Source: Edaphobacter sp. | Lineage (GTDB): Bacteria > Acidobacteriota > Terriglobia > Terriglobales > Acidobacteriaceae | Reading direction: 5' to 3' | Assembly: GCA_025462645.1 (NCBI GenBank) | Contig: JAOAPB010000038.1 | Coordinates: 1 to 51,446 of the forward strand | DNA length: 51,446 nucleotides | In this document: piece by piece, positions 15,453 to 27,165 of the stretch | Numbering within the stretch: position 1 is the stretch's first letter | Layout: each line of letters starts with the position of its first letter | Notes under the pieces: model-generated | Database searches by the model: none | Told to the model about the DNA's origin: nothing | The model's input: the letters and a program-made list of their open reading frames with translations, nothing else | Position numbers and translations under genes: made by a program

Positions 15453-16721
15453 CTAGGGGAGGTCCTGACGGAGTCCTGAATGACGTTTTGGGGGGGTGGA
15501 GGGAAGGAAGATAGAGAAGACGGTGCCGTGGCGTGAAGGGTCCTGGCTGGTTTGTATCGCTATGCGACCGCCGTGCCTCGTAATGATTTCGTTGCAGACC
15601 CATAGGCCGAGGCCGCTGCCAGTGGCTCCCCTGGTGGTGTAGAAGGCCTCGAAGAGCCGGCGACTGGTTTCGGGGGTCATACCCTCGCCGTTATCGACGA
15701 TGGAGACGCGGACTCCGTGGTTATGGGTGGTTGGGCTGGTTGCGGGACGAATCTTTATGCGGAGGCGACCACCGGAGGGCATGGCATCGACGGCGTTGTT
15801 GATGAAGTTCGCGAAGACCTGGCGTAGTTCGCCCTGGTTGCAGATGATCTCGGGGACAGCGTGGTAGTCCCTTTCGAGCTGAATGTTGCTGGTGGCGAGC
15901 CTGCCTCGATGCAGGGTGAGGGCGGCATCGAGGATTGTGGAGACGTCCGTGGAGGAAGAGACGGGAGTGCCTCGGAAGAAGGCGAGAGTCTGGGCAGTGA
16001 TGTGCGAGACGCGGGTGAGTTCGTGCTGTGCGAGGATGAGGTATTGACGGGCCTGGTCGCCGATCGGCTCCTGCTCCATGAGATAGAGGATGTTGGTGAT
16101 GGCCTCGAGAGGGTTATTGATTTCGTGCGCGATACTGGCCGTCATCCGGCTGGCGAGTGCGAGCTTATCGGCCTTCTGGAGGGTCTCCTCGGTGAGTTTT
16201 CTCTCGGTGATGTCCCGCACTATTTTGGACGCGCCAATGATCTTTCCGGAGCGATCGCGGACAGGAGAGACAGTGAGGGAGACGAAGATCTCTCTTCCAT
16301 CCTTGCAGCGCCGTCTGGTTTCGTAGTGATCGACGCGTTTGCCGGCGCGGACCTGATTGATGACGTGAAGGAGATCGTTTTCTCCGCCGACGCAGGCGAG
16401 CTTGGCGATGGGCTGGCCGATCATCTCTTTGGCGGTGTAACCGAAGATGCGCTCGGCAGCCTTGTTCCAACTGGTGACGATTCCATCGAGGGTTTTACTG
16501 ACGATGGCGTCATCGGAGGATTCGACGATTGCAGCGAGCAGAGCTGGGACCTGCTCGGTGACGAAGGGATCTTCGAAGGTATTGCGGACGGCACCCTCGT
16601 TGGAGAATTCAACGAGGGTGGGAAGGCCTAGGGGGAGATCGTTGTAATCTGTGGACTTCGGCATGGCTACTTGAGTAGATGCGCGTTGGGCGGGTAGCCG
16701 AGAGAGACGAGGACGTTTCAT
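15453..16721 (-). CDS. PAS-domain sensor histidine kinase (soluble)
   Basis: 422 residues from the ATG at 16721, which has AAAGGG about 9 nt upstream; other in-frame starts are at 16754 and 16664. The PAS domain (60-175: AAIVESSDDAIVSKTLDGIVTSWNKAAERIFGY and PVRDRSGKIIGASKIVRDITERK) is followed by the H-box SIAHEINNPL with His199, the N box NFINNAVDAM, the G1 box VDNGEGM and the G2 box GSGLGLWV. No membrane segment is seen, so it senses an internal signal. No response-regulator gene is directly linked; the divergent NtrC-type gene at 17277 has its own kinase at 18764. Confidence 0.92.
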   Translation of the reverse strand: MKRPRLSRLPAQRASTQVAMPKSTDYNDLPLGLPTLVEFSNEGAVRNTFEDPFVTEQVPALLAAIVESSDDAIVSKTLDGIVTSWNKAAERIFGYTAKEMIGQPIAKLACVGGENDLLHVINQVRAGKRVDHYETRRRCKDGREIFVSLTVSPVRDRSGKIIGASKIVRDITERKLTEETLQKADKLALASRMTASIAHEINNPLEAITNILYLMEQEPIGDQARQYLILAQHELTRVSHITAQTLAFFRGTPVSSSTDVSTILDAALTLHRGRLATSNIQLERDYHAVPEIICNQGELRQVFANFINNAVDAMPSGGRLRIKIRPATSPTTHNHGVRVSIVDNGEGMTPETSRRLFEAFYTTRGATGSGLGLWVCNEIITRHGGRIAIQTSQDPSRHGTVFSIFLPSTPPKRHSGLRQDLP

Positions 16722-16787
16722 GCTATTGACCCTTTGGTATCGACACTTCGACATACTAGAGTAATCGACTAAGCCTTGCGCGCGATA

Positions 16788-17114
16788 TCAGTAGCGGGGA
16801 ACAGCCGGGTCGACGGTGCGTGACCAGGCGTCGATGCCTCCGGCGAGGGATTGAGCGTGCTCGAAGCCCTGATTGCGGAGCCACATGGTTACGGAGAGAG
16901 AGCGGGCACCGTGATGGCAGAGGACGACGATGGGAGCGTCGGGGTCGAGTTCCTGGTGGGCTCGGGAGGTTACTTCTCCCATGGGCATCAGGAGGGAGTC
17001 GGGTAGGCTGGCGGTTTGGAACTCCCAGGGCTCGCGAACGTCTAAGAGAAGAGGGGCATTGGGTTGCAGGCGTCGCTGGGCGAAGTCCTGGGCGGTGATT
17101 TCCGGCTCTAGCAT
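16788..17114 (-). CDS. Rhodanese-like sulfurtransferase, single domain
   Basis: 108 residues, the usual size of a GlpE/PspE-like single rhodanese domain. LLLDVREPWEFQTASLPDSLLMPMGEV is the family's first motif, and the active loop CHHGAR holds the sulfur-carrying Cys at about residue 67. The C-terminal LAGGIDAWS is the second motif. Such proteins transfer sulfane sulfur to thiols or cyanide. It lies 66 bp upstream of the PAS kinase on the same strand, and is divergent from the NtrC-type regulator. Confidence 0.93.
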   Translation of the reverse strand: MLEPEITAQDFAQRRLQPNAPLLLDVREPWEFQTASLPDSLLMPMGEVTSRAHQELDPDAPIVVLCHHGARSLSVTMWLRNQGFEHAQSLAGGIDAWSRTVDPAVPRY

Positions 17115-17276
17115 GGGTCAAGGATAGAAGAGATTGCAGTCTCTGGGAATAGAGGCCAGGAATAAGGATTTATCCTAGAAGCAGGAAGATTCGTCGATAT
17201 CGCAGGGGGCCAGCTTGCATCTTATGTAAGCACCCCATTTACTTGCAGAGACGAATTGGAATATTGGAAATAGGAT

Positions 17277-18761
17277 ATGGTGACTGCCTTGGAAAAGGTC
17301 TTGATTGTCGAAGATGAAGTTCATGCACGGACGGGCTTGACGGAGTTGATCGAGAGCTGGGGATATGAGGCAGAGTGTGCGGCCGATGGGATAGAGGGCC
17401 TGGAGCGGACGGTCGAGTGGAAGCCGTCGATTGTGGTGACGGATCTGAAGATGCCGCGGATGGATGGGATGGAGCTGCTGCACCAGATCGGAAAGCTGCC
17501 GCAGCGGATGGCGGTGGTGATGCTGACGGCGCAGGGATCGATTCAGTCGGCTGTGGATGCGATGCGGATGGGGGCGTACGACTACATCCCAAAGCCGGTG
17601 GACCCGGTGAGGCTGCGGACGATTCTGCAGAATGCGAGCCTGCAGCACGAGGCCGATGCCGAGACGGAGACGACGCGGGGGGTGGTGCGGGATACAGGGC
17701 GGCTGGGGCCGCTGGTGGGAAGCTCTCCGAAGATGAGAGAGATATTTTCTCTGATTGAGCGGGTGGCTCCATCGAATGTGAGCGTGCTGGTTACAGGGGA
17801 GAGCGGGACGGGCAAGGAGCTGGTCGCGCGGGCGCTGCATGATCTGAGTGCGCGGCGCAACAAACCCTTTGTCGCGGTGAACTGCGCGGCGATTCCGGAG
17901 ACGCTGATCGAGAGTGAGATCTTCGGACATGAGAAGGGCTCTTTCACCGGGGCGCTGGAGCGCAGGGCGGGATGTTTCGAGTTGGCTGAAGAGGGGACGC
18001 TGCTGCTGGACGAGATCGGTGAGATGCCGGCGGCCACGCAGGCCAAACTGCTGCGTGTGCTGGAGGACAGAAAGCTGCGGCGGCTGGGAAGCAAGGTGGA
18101 GACGCCGGTGGATGTACGGGTGGTGGCGGCGACGAACAAGGATCCCGAACTGGCGGTGGCGAGTGGAGAGCTGCGTGGGGACCTCTACTATCGGCTGAAT
18201 GTGTTCAACATCCAGATGCCTCCGCTACGGGATCATCTGAAGGATGTTGCGGCGATCGCGGAGAAGATGATCGGCGATATGAATGAGCGGCACGGCTGTA
18301 CCGTGACGGGGGTGAAGGATTCGCTGCTGAAGAGGATGGAGGAGTACAACTGGCCGGGCAATGTACGCGAGCTGAGGAATACGATTGAGCGTGCGGTGAT
18401 TCTGGCGGGGTCGGGGATGCTGGCCGTGGAGCACTTGGCGCCGCACTTCGGCGAGCAGGGGTTTGCTCCGGCGGCGAATAAGAGCGGGCGGTTCGTGGCT
18501 GCTGCGATGGGGTCGGCAGAGACGTCGGCTGGTTCGGACGAGGTGCAACGATATCTCGAGGATAAGAACACGGTGCGGGTCGAGGTGGGGACGACAGTGG
18601 ACGAGGCGGAGCGACAACTGATTCTGAAGACGTTGTCGTCGACACATAACAACAAGACAAAGGCAGCGGAGATCCTGGGGATCAGCTCGAAGACGTTGCA
18701 GAACAAGTTGAAGGAATACCAGAACGCTGCTGCCACTATGACGGACTCTGTGGCGGAGTAG
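17277..18761 (+). CDS. Sigma-54-dependent response regulator (NtrC family)
   Basis: 494 residues. Receiver domain: acidic pocket E12/D13, phospho-acceptor D56 in VVTDLKMP, T84 and K106. AAA+ domain: Walker A GESGTGKE (174-181), sigma-54-contact loop GSFTGA (221-226), Walker B LLLDEIGEM (242-250), and the arginine region further on. The C-terminal Fis-type helix-turn-helix is TKAAEILGISSKTLQNKL. It should activate sigma-54 promoters on phosphorylation by the kinase encoded 2 nt downstream. No sigma-54 promoter is obvious in its own upstream DNA. A linker of about 60 residues between AAA+ and helix-turn-helix is longer than usual. Confidence 0.95.
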   Translation: MVTALEKVLIVEDEVHARTGLTELIESWGYEAECAADGIEGLERTVEWKPSIVVTDLKMPRMDGMELLHQIGKLPQRMAVVMLTAQGSIQSAVDAMRMGAYDYIPKPVDPVRLRTILQNASLQHEADAETETTRGVVRDTGRLGPLVGSSPKMREIFSLIERVAPSNVSVLVTGESGTGKELVARALHDLSARRNKPFVAVNCAAIPETLIESEIFGHEKGSFTGALERRAGCFELAEEGTLLLDEIGEMPAATQAKLLRVLEDRKLRRLGSKVETPVDVRVVAATNKDPELAVASGELRGDLYYRLNVFNIQMPPLRDHLKDVAAIAEKMIGDMNERHGCTVTGVKDSLLKRMEEYNWPGNVRELRNTIERAVILAGSGMLAVEHLAPHFGEQGFAPAANKSGRFVAAAMGSAETSAGSDEVQRYLEDKNTVRVEVGTTVDEAERQLILKTLSSTHNNKTKAAEILGISSKTLQNKLKEYQNAAATMTDSVAE

Positions 18762-18763
18762 AG

Positions 18764-20710
18764 ATGCGGCTGAAGACGAAGCTGGTGTTGTCGGCTACCG
18801 GATTGACGTGCGCGATCGTGCTGGTGCTGTCTTCGTTGTTTCTGGGGGAGCTGCTGCGGCAGAGGATTGAGCAGACGTGGTCGGCGAACGATGTGCTGAC
18901 GCATCAGGTTCTGCTGATGACACGGCAGGCGGTGGAGACGGGGCTGCGGACGAACCCTCCGGCGAATCGAAGTGGCGAAGCTCTTCATGTGGCGGTGACG
19001 GATGCGTTGCGGATCCATCAGCCGCTGGCGGATGTGATGAACGCGATTGTGCGCTACTCGCCGACGGTTCAGGACGTGAGCGTGACGGATGCTCATGGTT
19101 TGATACTGGTGAGTACGGATCCGGATACGCTGAACCAGCAGGCCGGTTACAGGATGAGCCTGGAGGGTGTGCGGGACGGGAGCATCGCGTTTCAGCTAGG
19201 ACAGGTCTTCGGTCGACCGCGAGTGCTGGATAGCGCTCAATCGCTGGAGCGGAATGGGGCTCCGTTTCTGGTCGTGCACGTGGGAGTGCGATCGACATTT
19301 CTGCGCAATGCTTATGAACCGTGGCTGAGGGCTGCGCTGATCTTCGCATTGCTTGCCGCGCTTGCGGCGATGGTTGTGGCGGGGCTGCTGGCGAATGTGG
19401 CGCTACTGCCGATCGAGCAGATCAGCCGCCAACTAGAGCATCTGACGTTGCGGGTGGGCGAGGGACCCCAACTGCAGCTCGAGGCAGGCGGTGCGGGAAG
19501 CGACGCTGTAGTAAGGGTGTCGAAGACAATCGATCGGCTGGGGGAGCAGATGCGCAGCACGGAGGAGGGGTACACGGCGCTGCAGGCGAACCTGAATCAG
19601 ATGCTGGACACGCTGAGGGACGGTGTGCTGCTGATTACGGCGGATCATCGGGCGGTGATGGTGTCGGATGCGGTGGCCTACTTTCTGAACAAGCCAGAGG
19701 GGGAGCTGGTAGGCAGGCGGCTGGAGGAGATCTTCGATTCGAAGACGGCGCTGGGAGGTGCCGTGCTGCAGGCGTTCGCCAGCGGCCACCAAGTAAGCGC
19801 CGAGAGCGTGGTTCTGGAGGATGGCCGAAAGGTGCAGCTGTCGCTGGACCGGATCGACGATGGGTTGGGCGGGGACGGCAACATGGGTACGCTGCTGACG
19901 CTCCGGGATACGGAGTCTGCGCTGCAACTGGAGCAGGAGCTTGAGGTAGGTCGAAGACTGGCAGCGATCGGGAGATTGACCGCCGGAGTGGGACACGAGG
20001 TGAAGAACCCGATTAACGCGATGGTGGTGCATCTGGAGCTGTTGCGCAGCAAGCTGATGAGTGGGGGGGCGGAGGCGTTTGGCGGGGCTCAGCGGCATGT
20101 GGACATCCTGGCGGGGGAGATGCAACGGTTGGATCGAGTCGTGCAGACGCTTGCAGATTTCTCACGTCCAATGGAGTTGAAGCTACGCGAACAGGATCTA
20201 AGGCACGTAGTCGGCGCGGTGATGGAGCTAACGGCAGCCGAAATGCAGGAGAATGGCGTAAGGGTGATCGTAGAGGCACCCCAGGAGCCGTTAATGGTGC
20301 GCGTGGATGCAGAACAGATGCGGCAGGCGCTGCTGAACCTCATTTTGAACGGAATGCAGGCGATGCCCGGTGGCGGAGTGATGCGGGTGACGATGCACCG
20401 AGATCACCAGTTTGCGGTGGTGGAGGTTGAGGATGAAGGAGAGGGTATACCGGCGGAGCTGCTACCGCGTATCTTTGAACTGTACTTCACCACAAAACCG
20501 AAGGGTAGCGGGATTGGGCTGGCGATGACGTATCGCATTCTGCAGATGCATGGCGGTGCGATGGGTGTGCGTTCCAATATCGATCGAATGGCTGCGGATC
20601 ATGGGACGACGTTCACGTTGCGCCTTCCGATCGCAGCTGGAGCGAGTGAGATGCGCGGCAAAGGCGTTGTGGTTGGCGCAGGTCGTAAAGGAATAGGGGA
20701 GCACGTTTGA
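18764..20710 (+). CDS. Membrane sensor histidine kinase, partner of the NtrC-type regulator
   Basis: 648 residues. TM1 about 8-30, a periplasmic sensor part of about 155 residues (with LIHQPLADVMNAIVRYSPTVQDVSVTDAHG-like PDC character), TM2 about 188-213, HAMP-like segment, PAS domain (277-385, DGVLLITADHRAVMVSDAVAYFLN), then the kinase core with His411 in GVGHEVKNPI, N box LNLILNGMQAM, EDEGEGIP and GSGIGLAM. ATP-binding motifs are intact. It starts 2 nt after the regulator gene, which makes them a two-component pair. The TTG start of the next gene overlaps its stop. Confidence 0.94.
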   Translation: MRLKTKLVLSATGLTCAIVLVLSSLFLGELLRQRIEQTWSANDVLTHQVLLMTRQAVETGLRTNPPANRSGEALHVAVTDALRIHQPLADVMNAIVRYSPTVQDVSVTDAHGLILVSTDPDTLNQQAGYRMSLEGVRDGSIAFQLGQVFGRPRVLDSAQSLERNGAPFLVVHVGVRSTFLRNAYEPWLRAALIFALLAALAAMVVAGLLANVALLPIEQISRQLEHLTLRVGEGPQLQLEAGGAGSDAVVRVSKTIDRLGEQMRSTEEGYTALQANLNQMLDTLRDGVLLITADHRAVMVSDAVAYFLNKPEGELVGRRLEEIFDSKTALGGAVLQAFASGHQVSAESVVLEDGRKVQLSLDRIDDGLGGDGNMGTLLTLRDTESALQLEQELEVGRRLAAIGRLTAGVGHEVKNPINAMVVHLELLRSKLMSGGAEAFGGAQRHVDILAGEMQRLDRVVQTLADFSRPMELKLREQDLRHVVGAVMELTAAEMQENGVRVIVEAPQEPLMVRVDAEQMRQALLNLILNGMQAMPGGGVMRVTMHRDHQFAVVEVEDEGEGIPAELLPRIFELYFTTKPKGSGIGLAMTYRILQMHGGAMGVRSNIDRMAADHGTTFTLRLPIAAGASEMRGKGVVVGAGRKGIGEHV

Positions 20711-21276
20711 AACTGCACGGCAAGACGGCGGGAAGATGGACGATGATGACGCTGTGCGTGGGGTTGACGTGCGGGATAAGCGGCTGTCATAAGAAGGTGC
20801 GAGCTCCGCAGCTTCCGCAGATATTCGCTGCAGTGGCGTTGGAGACTCCGCCTCCGGCGGAGGACCCCCCGATGGTGCAGGAACCTGAAGTGACCATGCC
20901 ACCTATACCGATCGCGGCTGCTGCCGCGAAACCTCGGGTGCAGCGGAGACGGTCTGCGGCCACGAAGGCACCAGCCTCTGAGCCGGTGCAGGTCGCAAGT
21001 GCGGAGCCTCCGGATGAGGAGACGGCGATTGGCGCTTTGACGGCGGGTGGAGAGGCTAACCCGAGAATGCAGCAGGAGGCTGTGGACTTGATCGGCGCGA
21101 ACGAGAAGCGATTGAATGCTTTGTCGACGCATATCGTAGAGACGGAGAAGGCGCAGATCAGTAAGGTGCGGAACTTCCAGCGGCAGGCGCAGGAGGCGCT
21201 GAACTCCGGGGATGCGGAGGGGGCAAAGACCCTGGCGACCAAGGCCAAGTTATTGCTGGACGATCTGGTGAAGTAG
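20707..21276 (+). CDS. Predicted lipoprotein with C-terminal helical hairpin
   Basis: 189 residues from a TTG at 20707 that overlaps the kinase stop (TTGA) and has GGGGAG 4-5 nt upstream; an ATG at 20743 is the alternative. The N-terminus MMTLCVGLTCGISGCHKK is a lipoprotein signal with lipobox ISGC. A Pro/Ala-rich linker with a basic patch (PRVQRRRS) occupies residues 40-115. The C-terminal 70 residues are helical and charged (QEAVDLIGANEKRLNALSTHIVETEKAQISKVRNFQRQAQEALNSGD), ending GAKTLATKAKLLLDDLVK, like a tetratrico- or coiled-coil hairpin. Operon position makes it an accessory to the two-component system, perhaps on its signal side. Confidence 0.75.
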   Translation: MKLHGKTAGRWTMMTLCVGLTCGISGCHKKVRAPQLPQIFAAVALETPPPAEDPPMVQEPEVTMPPIPIAAAAAKPRVQRRRSAATKAPASEPVQVASAEPPDEETAIGALTAGGEANPRMQQEAVDLIGANEKRLNALSTHIVETEKAQISKVRNFQRQAQEALNSGDAEGAKTLATKAKLLLDDLVK

Positions 21277-21463
21277 GCGCTGTCTGCACCCTTTTGGAGG
21301 CTTGACAGGAACAGAATGGAGTAAACGCGGACTCAGGATGGACTGGAGGCGTGGGTTTCTCTCCTGCTGCGGTGAAATGGTGGGTTCTTTGGTTTGTTGA
21401 AGAGAAGAAGCAACTGCAAGGGCGGGGATTCGTTGTTGAAAAGGGTTGGACGGTTGTGGTGAG

Positions 21464-21585
21464 GGAAGACCTTCGGGATCCTTCGCTACGCTCAGGATGA
21501 CAGCAAGAACTTACAACGGCAAGAGCAGGAGCAAGAGCAACGGCAACGGCAACGGCAACGGCACGGCAAGGCAAGGCAAGAGCAA
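21464..21585 (+). repeat. Dispersed repeat family B, copy 2, with CAACGG hexamers
   Basis: CTTCGCTACGCTCAGGATGAC (21481-21501) is followed by AAGAGCA units and then about four tandem CAACGG hexamers (21539-21562) that grade into GGCAA pentamers. It resembles the stretch at 11545-11665. Confidence 0.7.
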
Positions 21586-21614
21586 CTACAACGGCGCTGG
21601 GAAAGGGTTGCATT

Positions 21615-21653
21615 CCCACCCTTTGCGATGAGACTGCAAAGGATGGGGTACCC
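21615..21653 (+). repeat. Dispersed hairpin repeat, family A, copy 6
   Basis: CCCACCCTTTGC (21615-21626) pairs with GCAAAGGATGGG (21636-21647), followed by GTACCCG. Relative to the copies at 2495 and 5596 both arms have changed C to T and G to A together, a compensatory change that keeps the stem. Confidence 0.8.
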
Positions 21654-21710
21654 GAGCGTATTTGGACTGGTAAGAGAACAAGCAAAGGCGTAGTGCGACG
21701 CTCTTCCTTC

Positions 21711-21738
21711 GACAAGGTCGGGCTAGAATGACCTTGTC
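21711..21738 (-). terminator. Hairpin downstream of secA, weak terminator candidate
   Basis: GACAAGGTC (21711-21719) and GACCTTGTC (21730-21738) form a perfect 9-bp stem with a 10-nt loop, 37 bp past the secA stop on the minus strand. There is no U-tract. Confidence 0.4.
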
Positions 21739-21774
21739 ACCTTAGCAAAGCAAACAAGAACAAGAGCAGACTCT

Positions 21775-24801
<3,027 letters not shown>

Positions 24802-24967
24802 AACTGATGTCCTTCGTGGGCACAATCCGACCCACTTTCTAGTGTAAATGGTCCGGGTGACGATTAGGGACCGAGTGGAAGCCTAGTTTGAGGTCTGCCT
24901 CCCGCAAAAGGCTAACCGTAGTGCAATGTCAATCTAGTAATCTCTGCAAATGGAGGGATTTACAAAC

Positions 24968-25477
24968 ATGCACAAGAAGATTGTCCTGGCAGTAATGATG
25001 ACAGCACTCGCAACCGCGGCTCACGCGCAGACGGGAACTACGGTGAAGCGGGTTGGTCCGGAGAAGTCGATGTTCAGCTCGGCGGTTTGGGTGGGGGATA
25101 CGGTGTATCTCTCGGGAACGATGGCTCCGGTAGACTACCAAGGCGATAAGGTCAAGGGCACGGTGGCGGGTTACAAGGGAGACACGAAGGCGCAGGCCAT
25201 CGGTGCGATCAAGTCGATTGAAGAGGAGTTGAAGAGGCAGGGGCTTGGGCTCGGCGATATCGTGCAGATGCAGGCTTTTCTGGCGGGCGATCCGGCCAAG
25301 GGCGGCATGATGGATGTCGAGGGATGGAATGCTGCTTACACCCAATACTTCGGGACACCCCAGCAGCCGAATCGGCCGGTGCGGGCTACGGTGCAGGTCG
25401 CACATCTCGTGCTGCCGACTGGGTTGATCGAGATTATGGTGATCGCTGCGAAGCCTCACGCAGGCTCTGCGCAGTAA
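24968..25477 (+). CDS. Secreted RidA/YjgF-family protein
   Basis: 169 residues with a signal peptide (KKIVLAVMMTALATAAHAQ), followed by a RidA fold (MFSSAVWVGDTVYLSGTMAPV, then VRATVQVAHLVLPTGLIEI with the conserved Arg that binds the imine/carboxylate in family members). Cytosolic RidA removes reactive enamine/imine intermediates; an exported version must act on something in the periplasm, and which is unknown. I chose the ATG at 24968 with GGAGGG 9 nt before it. A TAATCT -10-like hexamer ends 6 nt before an in-frame ATG at 24950, so transcription may start there and leave a short leader containing the ribosome site. Confidence 0.88.
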   Translation: MHKKIVLAVMMTALATAAHAQTGTTVKRVGPEKSMFSSAVWVGDTVYLSGTMAPVDYQGDKVKGTVAGYKGDTKAQAIGAIKSIEEELKRQGLGLGDIVQMQAFLAGDPAKGGMMDVEGWNAAYTQYFGTPQQPNRPVRATVQVAHLVLPTGLIEIMVIAAKPHAGSAQ

Positions 25478-25491
25478 AAGGGTTACGACTG

Positions 25492-25538
25492 ACCACTGCT
25501 CCGCTGGTTGAGGCGACCAGCGGAGCAGTGGTTTTTTT
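25492..25538 (+). terminator. Strong intrinsic terminator after the RidA gene
   Basis: A perfect 17-bp stem (25492-25508 with 25516-25532) with a 7-nt loop is followed by TTTTTT. It lies between the convergent RidA-like and DHA2 genes and would end the plus-strand transcript. Confidence 0.93.
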
Positions 25539-25554
25539 CAGGGTGACGGCTTGC

Positions 25555-27165
25555 TTAGTGGCCTCCCAGGGCTTCAGGGTCGAGCTTCGTGTTCTTGCTG
25601 GGCAGACGCATGATAAAGGGAAGCGGCGTCAGGAGCAGGATGACGACGGAGAGGATGAGAAAGGCGTTCTGGTAGCTGAGCATGGAGGCCTGACGGAGCA
25701 TCTCCTGGTAGGCGCGGCCTATGGCCATCTGGGTGGCTGCGGATGAGGACATTCCACCTGAGATCAGGAGGTCCTTCATGCGGTTCATGTAGAGGCGATA
25801 GGGGACACTGCCGGGGATGACGTTGGCAGAGAGGGCTACCTGATGGACCTGAGAGCTTCGGGCGAGGAAGGTAGTCAGGAGGGCCGTGCCGGCGCTGCCG
25901 CCGAGATTGCGGGCGAAGTTCGAGAGGCTGGAGATCTGGTTGGTCTTGTTTGCGGGGACGCCTACGTAGTTCAGGGTGCTGATGGGGATGAAGATAAAGG
26001 GCAGGCCGACGACCTGCAACATGCGCCAGAGCGTGACGGTGCCGAAGGCGGTGTTGAGATCGAGGCGGGTGAGGTTGTAGATGCCCAGAGCCGTGGCGAT
26101 ATAGCCGAGCGAGACCATGAGACGGGGGTCGAATTTGCCGAGGGAGCGGCCAGCGACGAACATCATGGCCATCATGACGAAGCCCGCGGGAGAGAGGACC
26201 ATGCCGGCGCGCTCCGCCGTGTAGCCGAGCAGGACCTGGAGGTACTGCGGGATGAGGACGGTGCTGCCGAAGAGGACCATGCCGAGGATGAGTTGCAGGA
26301 AGACCGCTGTACCGAAGTTCCGGTTTTTGAGGAGCTTGAGGTCGACGATAGGGTCGGGGTGGTTCCATTCCCAGATGGCGAAGGTGACTAGAACGATGAC
26401 GGCGAGGCTGGCGAAGGTGACGATCATGGGATCACTGAACCAATCTTTTTGCTGGCCTTTGTCGAGGGTGAATTCGAGACAGCCGACGCCGAGGGCTACG
26501 AGACCGAGACCCATGAAGTCGATTTTTTCGTGTTTGGCCTGCTCTTTGCGGAGCTTGAGGTGGGGAGGGTCCTCGACCATGCGGTTGCTCAGATAAAGAG
26601 ACAGCAGGCCGACGGGGAGGTTGATGAAGAAGATCCAATGCCAGTTGAAGTTGTCGGTGATCCAGCCGCCGAGAGTGGGGCCGATGGCGGGCGCGACGAC
26701 GACGGCCATGCCGTAGACGGCGAAGGCCTGGCCGCGCTTTTCGATGGGGAATGTGTCGGCCAGGATGGCTTGTTCGCTGGGTGCGAGGCCGCCGCCTCCG
26801 GCTCCCTGAAGGATACGGGCGATGATGAGGAGTGGAAGAGTATTCGCGATGCCGCAGAGCAGCGAGCATACCGTGAAGAGCGCGACGCAGGTCATGTAGA
26901 AGCGCTTGCGTCCGAAGCGGTTGGAGAGCCAGCCAGAGATGGGCAGCACGATCGCGCTGGAGACAAGATAGCTGGTGAGGACCCAGGTGGCCTCGTCCTG
27001 GCTGGCGCCGAGCGAGCCGGCCATGTGCGGAAGGGCGACGTTAGCGATGGAGGTATCGAGGACCTCCATGAAGGTGGCGAGGGTGACGGTAAGCGCGACG
27101 GCCCAGGGATTATGGCTCGGCTTCCAGACGGCTGGAGTGAGTGCATTGGTGGTCGGCGTCGCCAT
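25555..27165 (-). CDS. DHA2-family MFS multidrug efflux transporter
   Basis: 536 residues, about 14 hydrophobic segments. LDTSIANVALPHMAG, SNRFGRKRFYM and VAPAIGPTLGGWITDNFNWHWIF are the family motifs. The C-terminus LPSKNTKLDPEALGGH is hydrophilic. The start codon (ATG, 27163-27165) and its AGGAG ribosome site lie inside a 39-bp palindrome shared with the divergent MarR gene, so MarR surely controls it. Like its relative at 11682 it lacks a neighbouring adaptor gene. Confidence 0.94.
   Translation of the reverse strand: MATPTTNALTPAVWKPSHNPWAVALTVTLATFMEVLDTSIANVALPHMAGSLGASQDEATWVLTSYLVSSAIVLPISGWLSNRFGRKRFYMTCVALFTVCSLLCGIANTLPLLIIARILQGAGGGGLAPSEQAILADTFPIEKRGQAFAVYGMAVVVAPAIGPTLGGWITDNFNWHWIFFINLPVGLLSLYLSNRMVEDPPHLKLRKEQAKHEKIDFMGLGLVALGVGCLEFTLDKGQQKDWFSDPMIVTFASLAVIVLVTFAIWEWNHPDPIVDLKLLKNRNFGTAVFLQLILGMVLFGSTVLIPQYLQVLLGYTAERAGMVLSPAGFVMMAMMFVAGRSLGKFDPRLMVSLGYIATALGIYNLTRLDLNTAFGTVTLWRMLQVVGLPFIFIPISTLNYVGVPANKTNQISSLSNFARNLGGSAGTALLTTFLARSSQVHQVALSANVIPGSVPYRLYMNRMKDLLISGGMSSSAATQMAIGRAYQEMLRQASMLSYQNAFLILSVVILLLTPLPFIMRLPSKNTKLDPEALGGH

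Larger units (their letters stand above)
21277..21774. other. Repeat island between the two-component operon and secA
   Basis: No gene is seen in these 498 bp. It contains a family B repeat with tandem hexamers (21464-21585), a family A hairpin (21615-21653) and a 9-bp hairpin (21711-21738). Confidence 0.65.
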
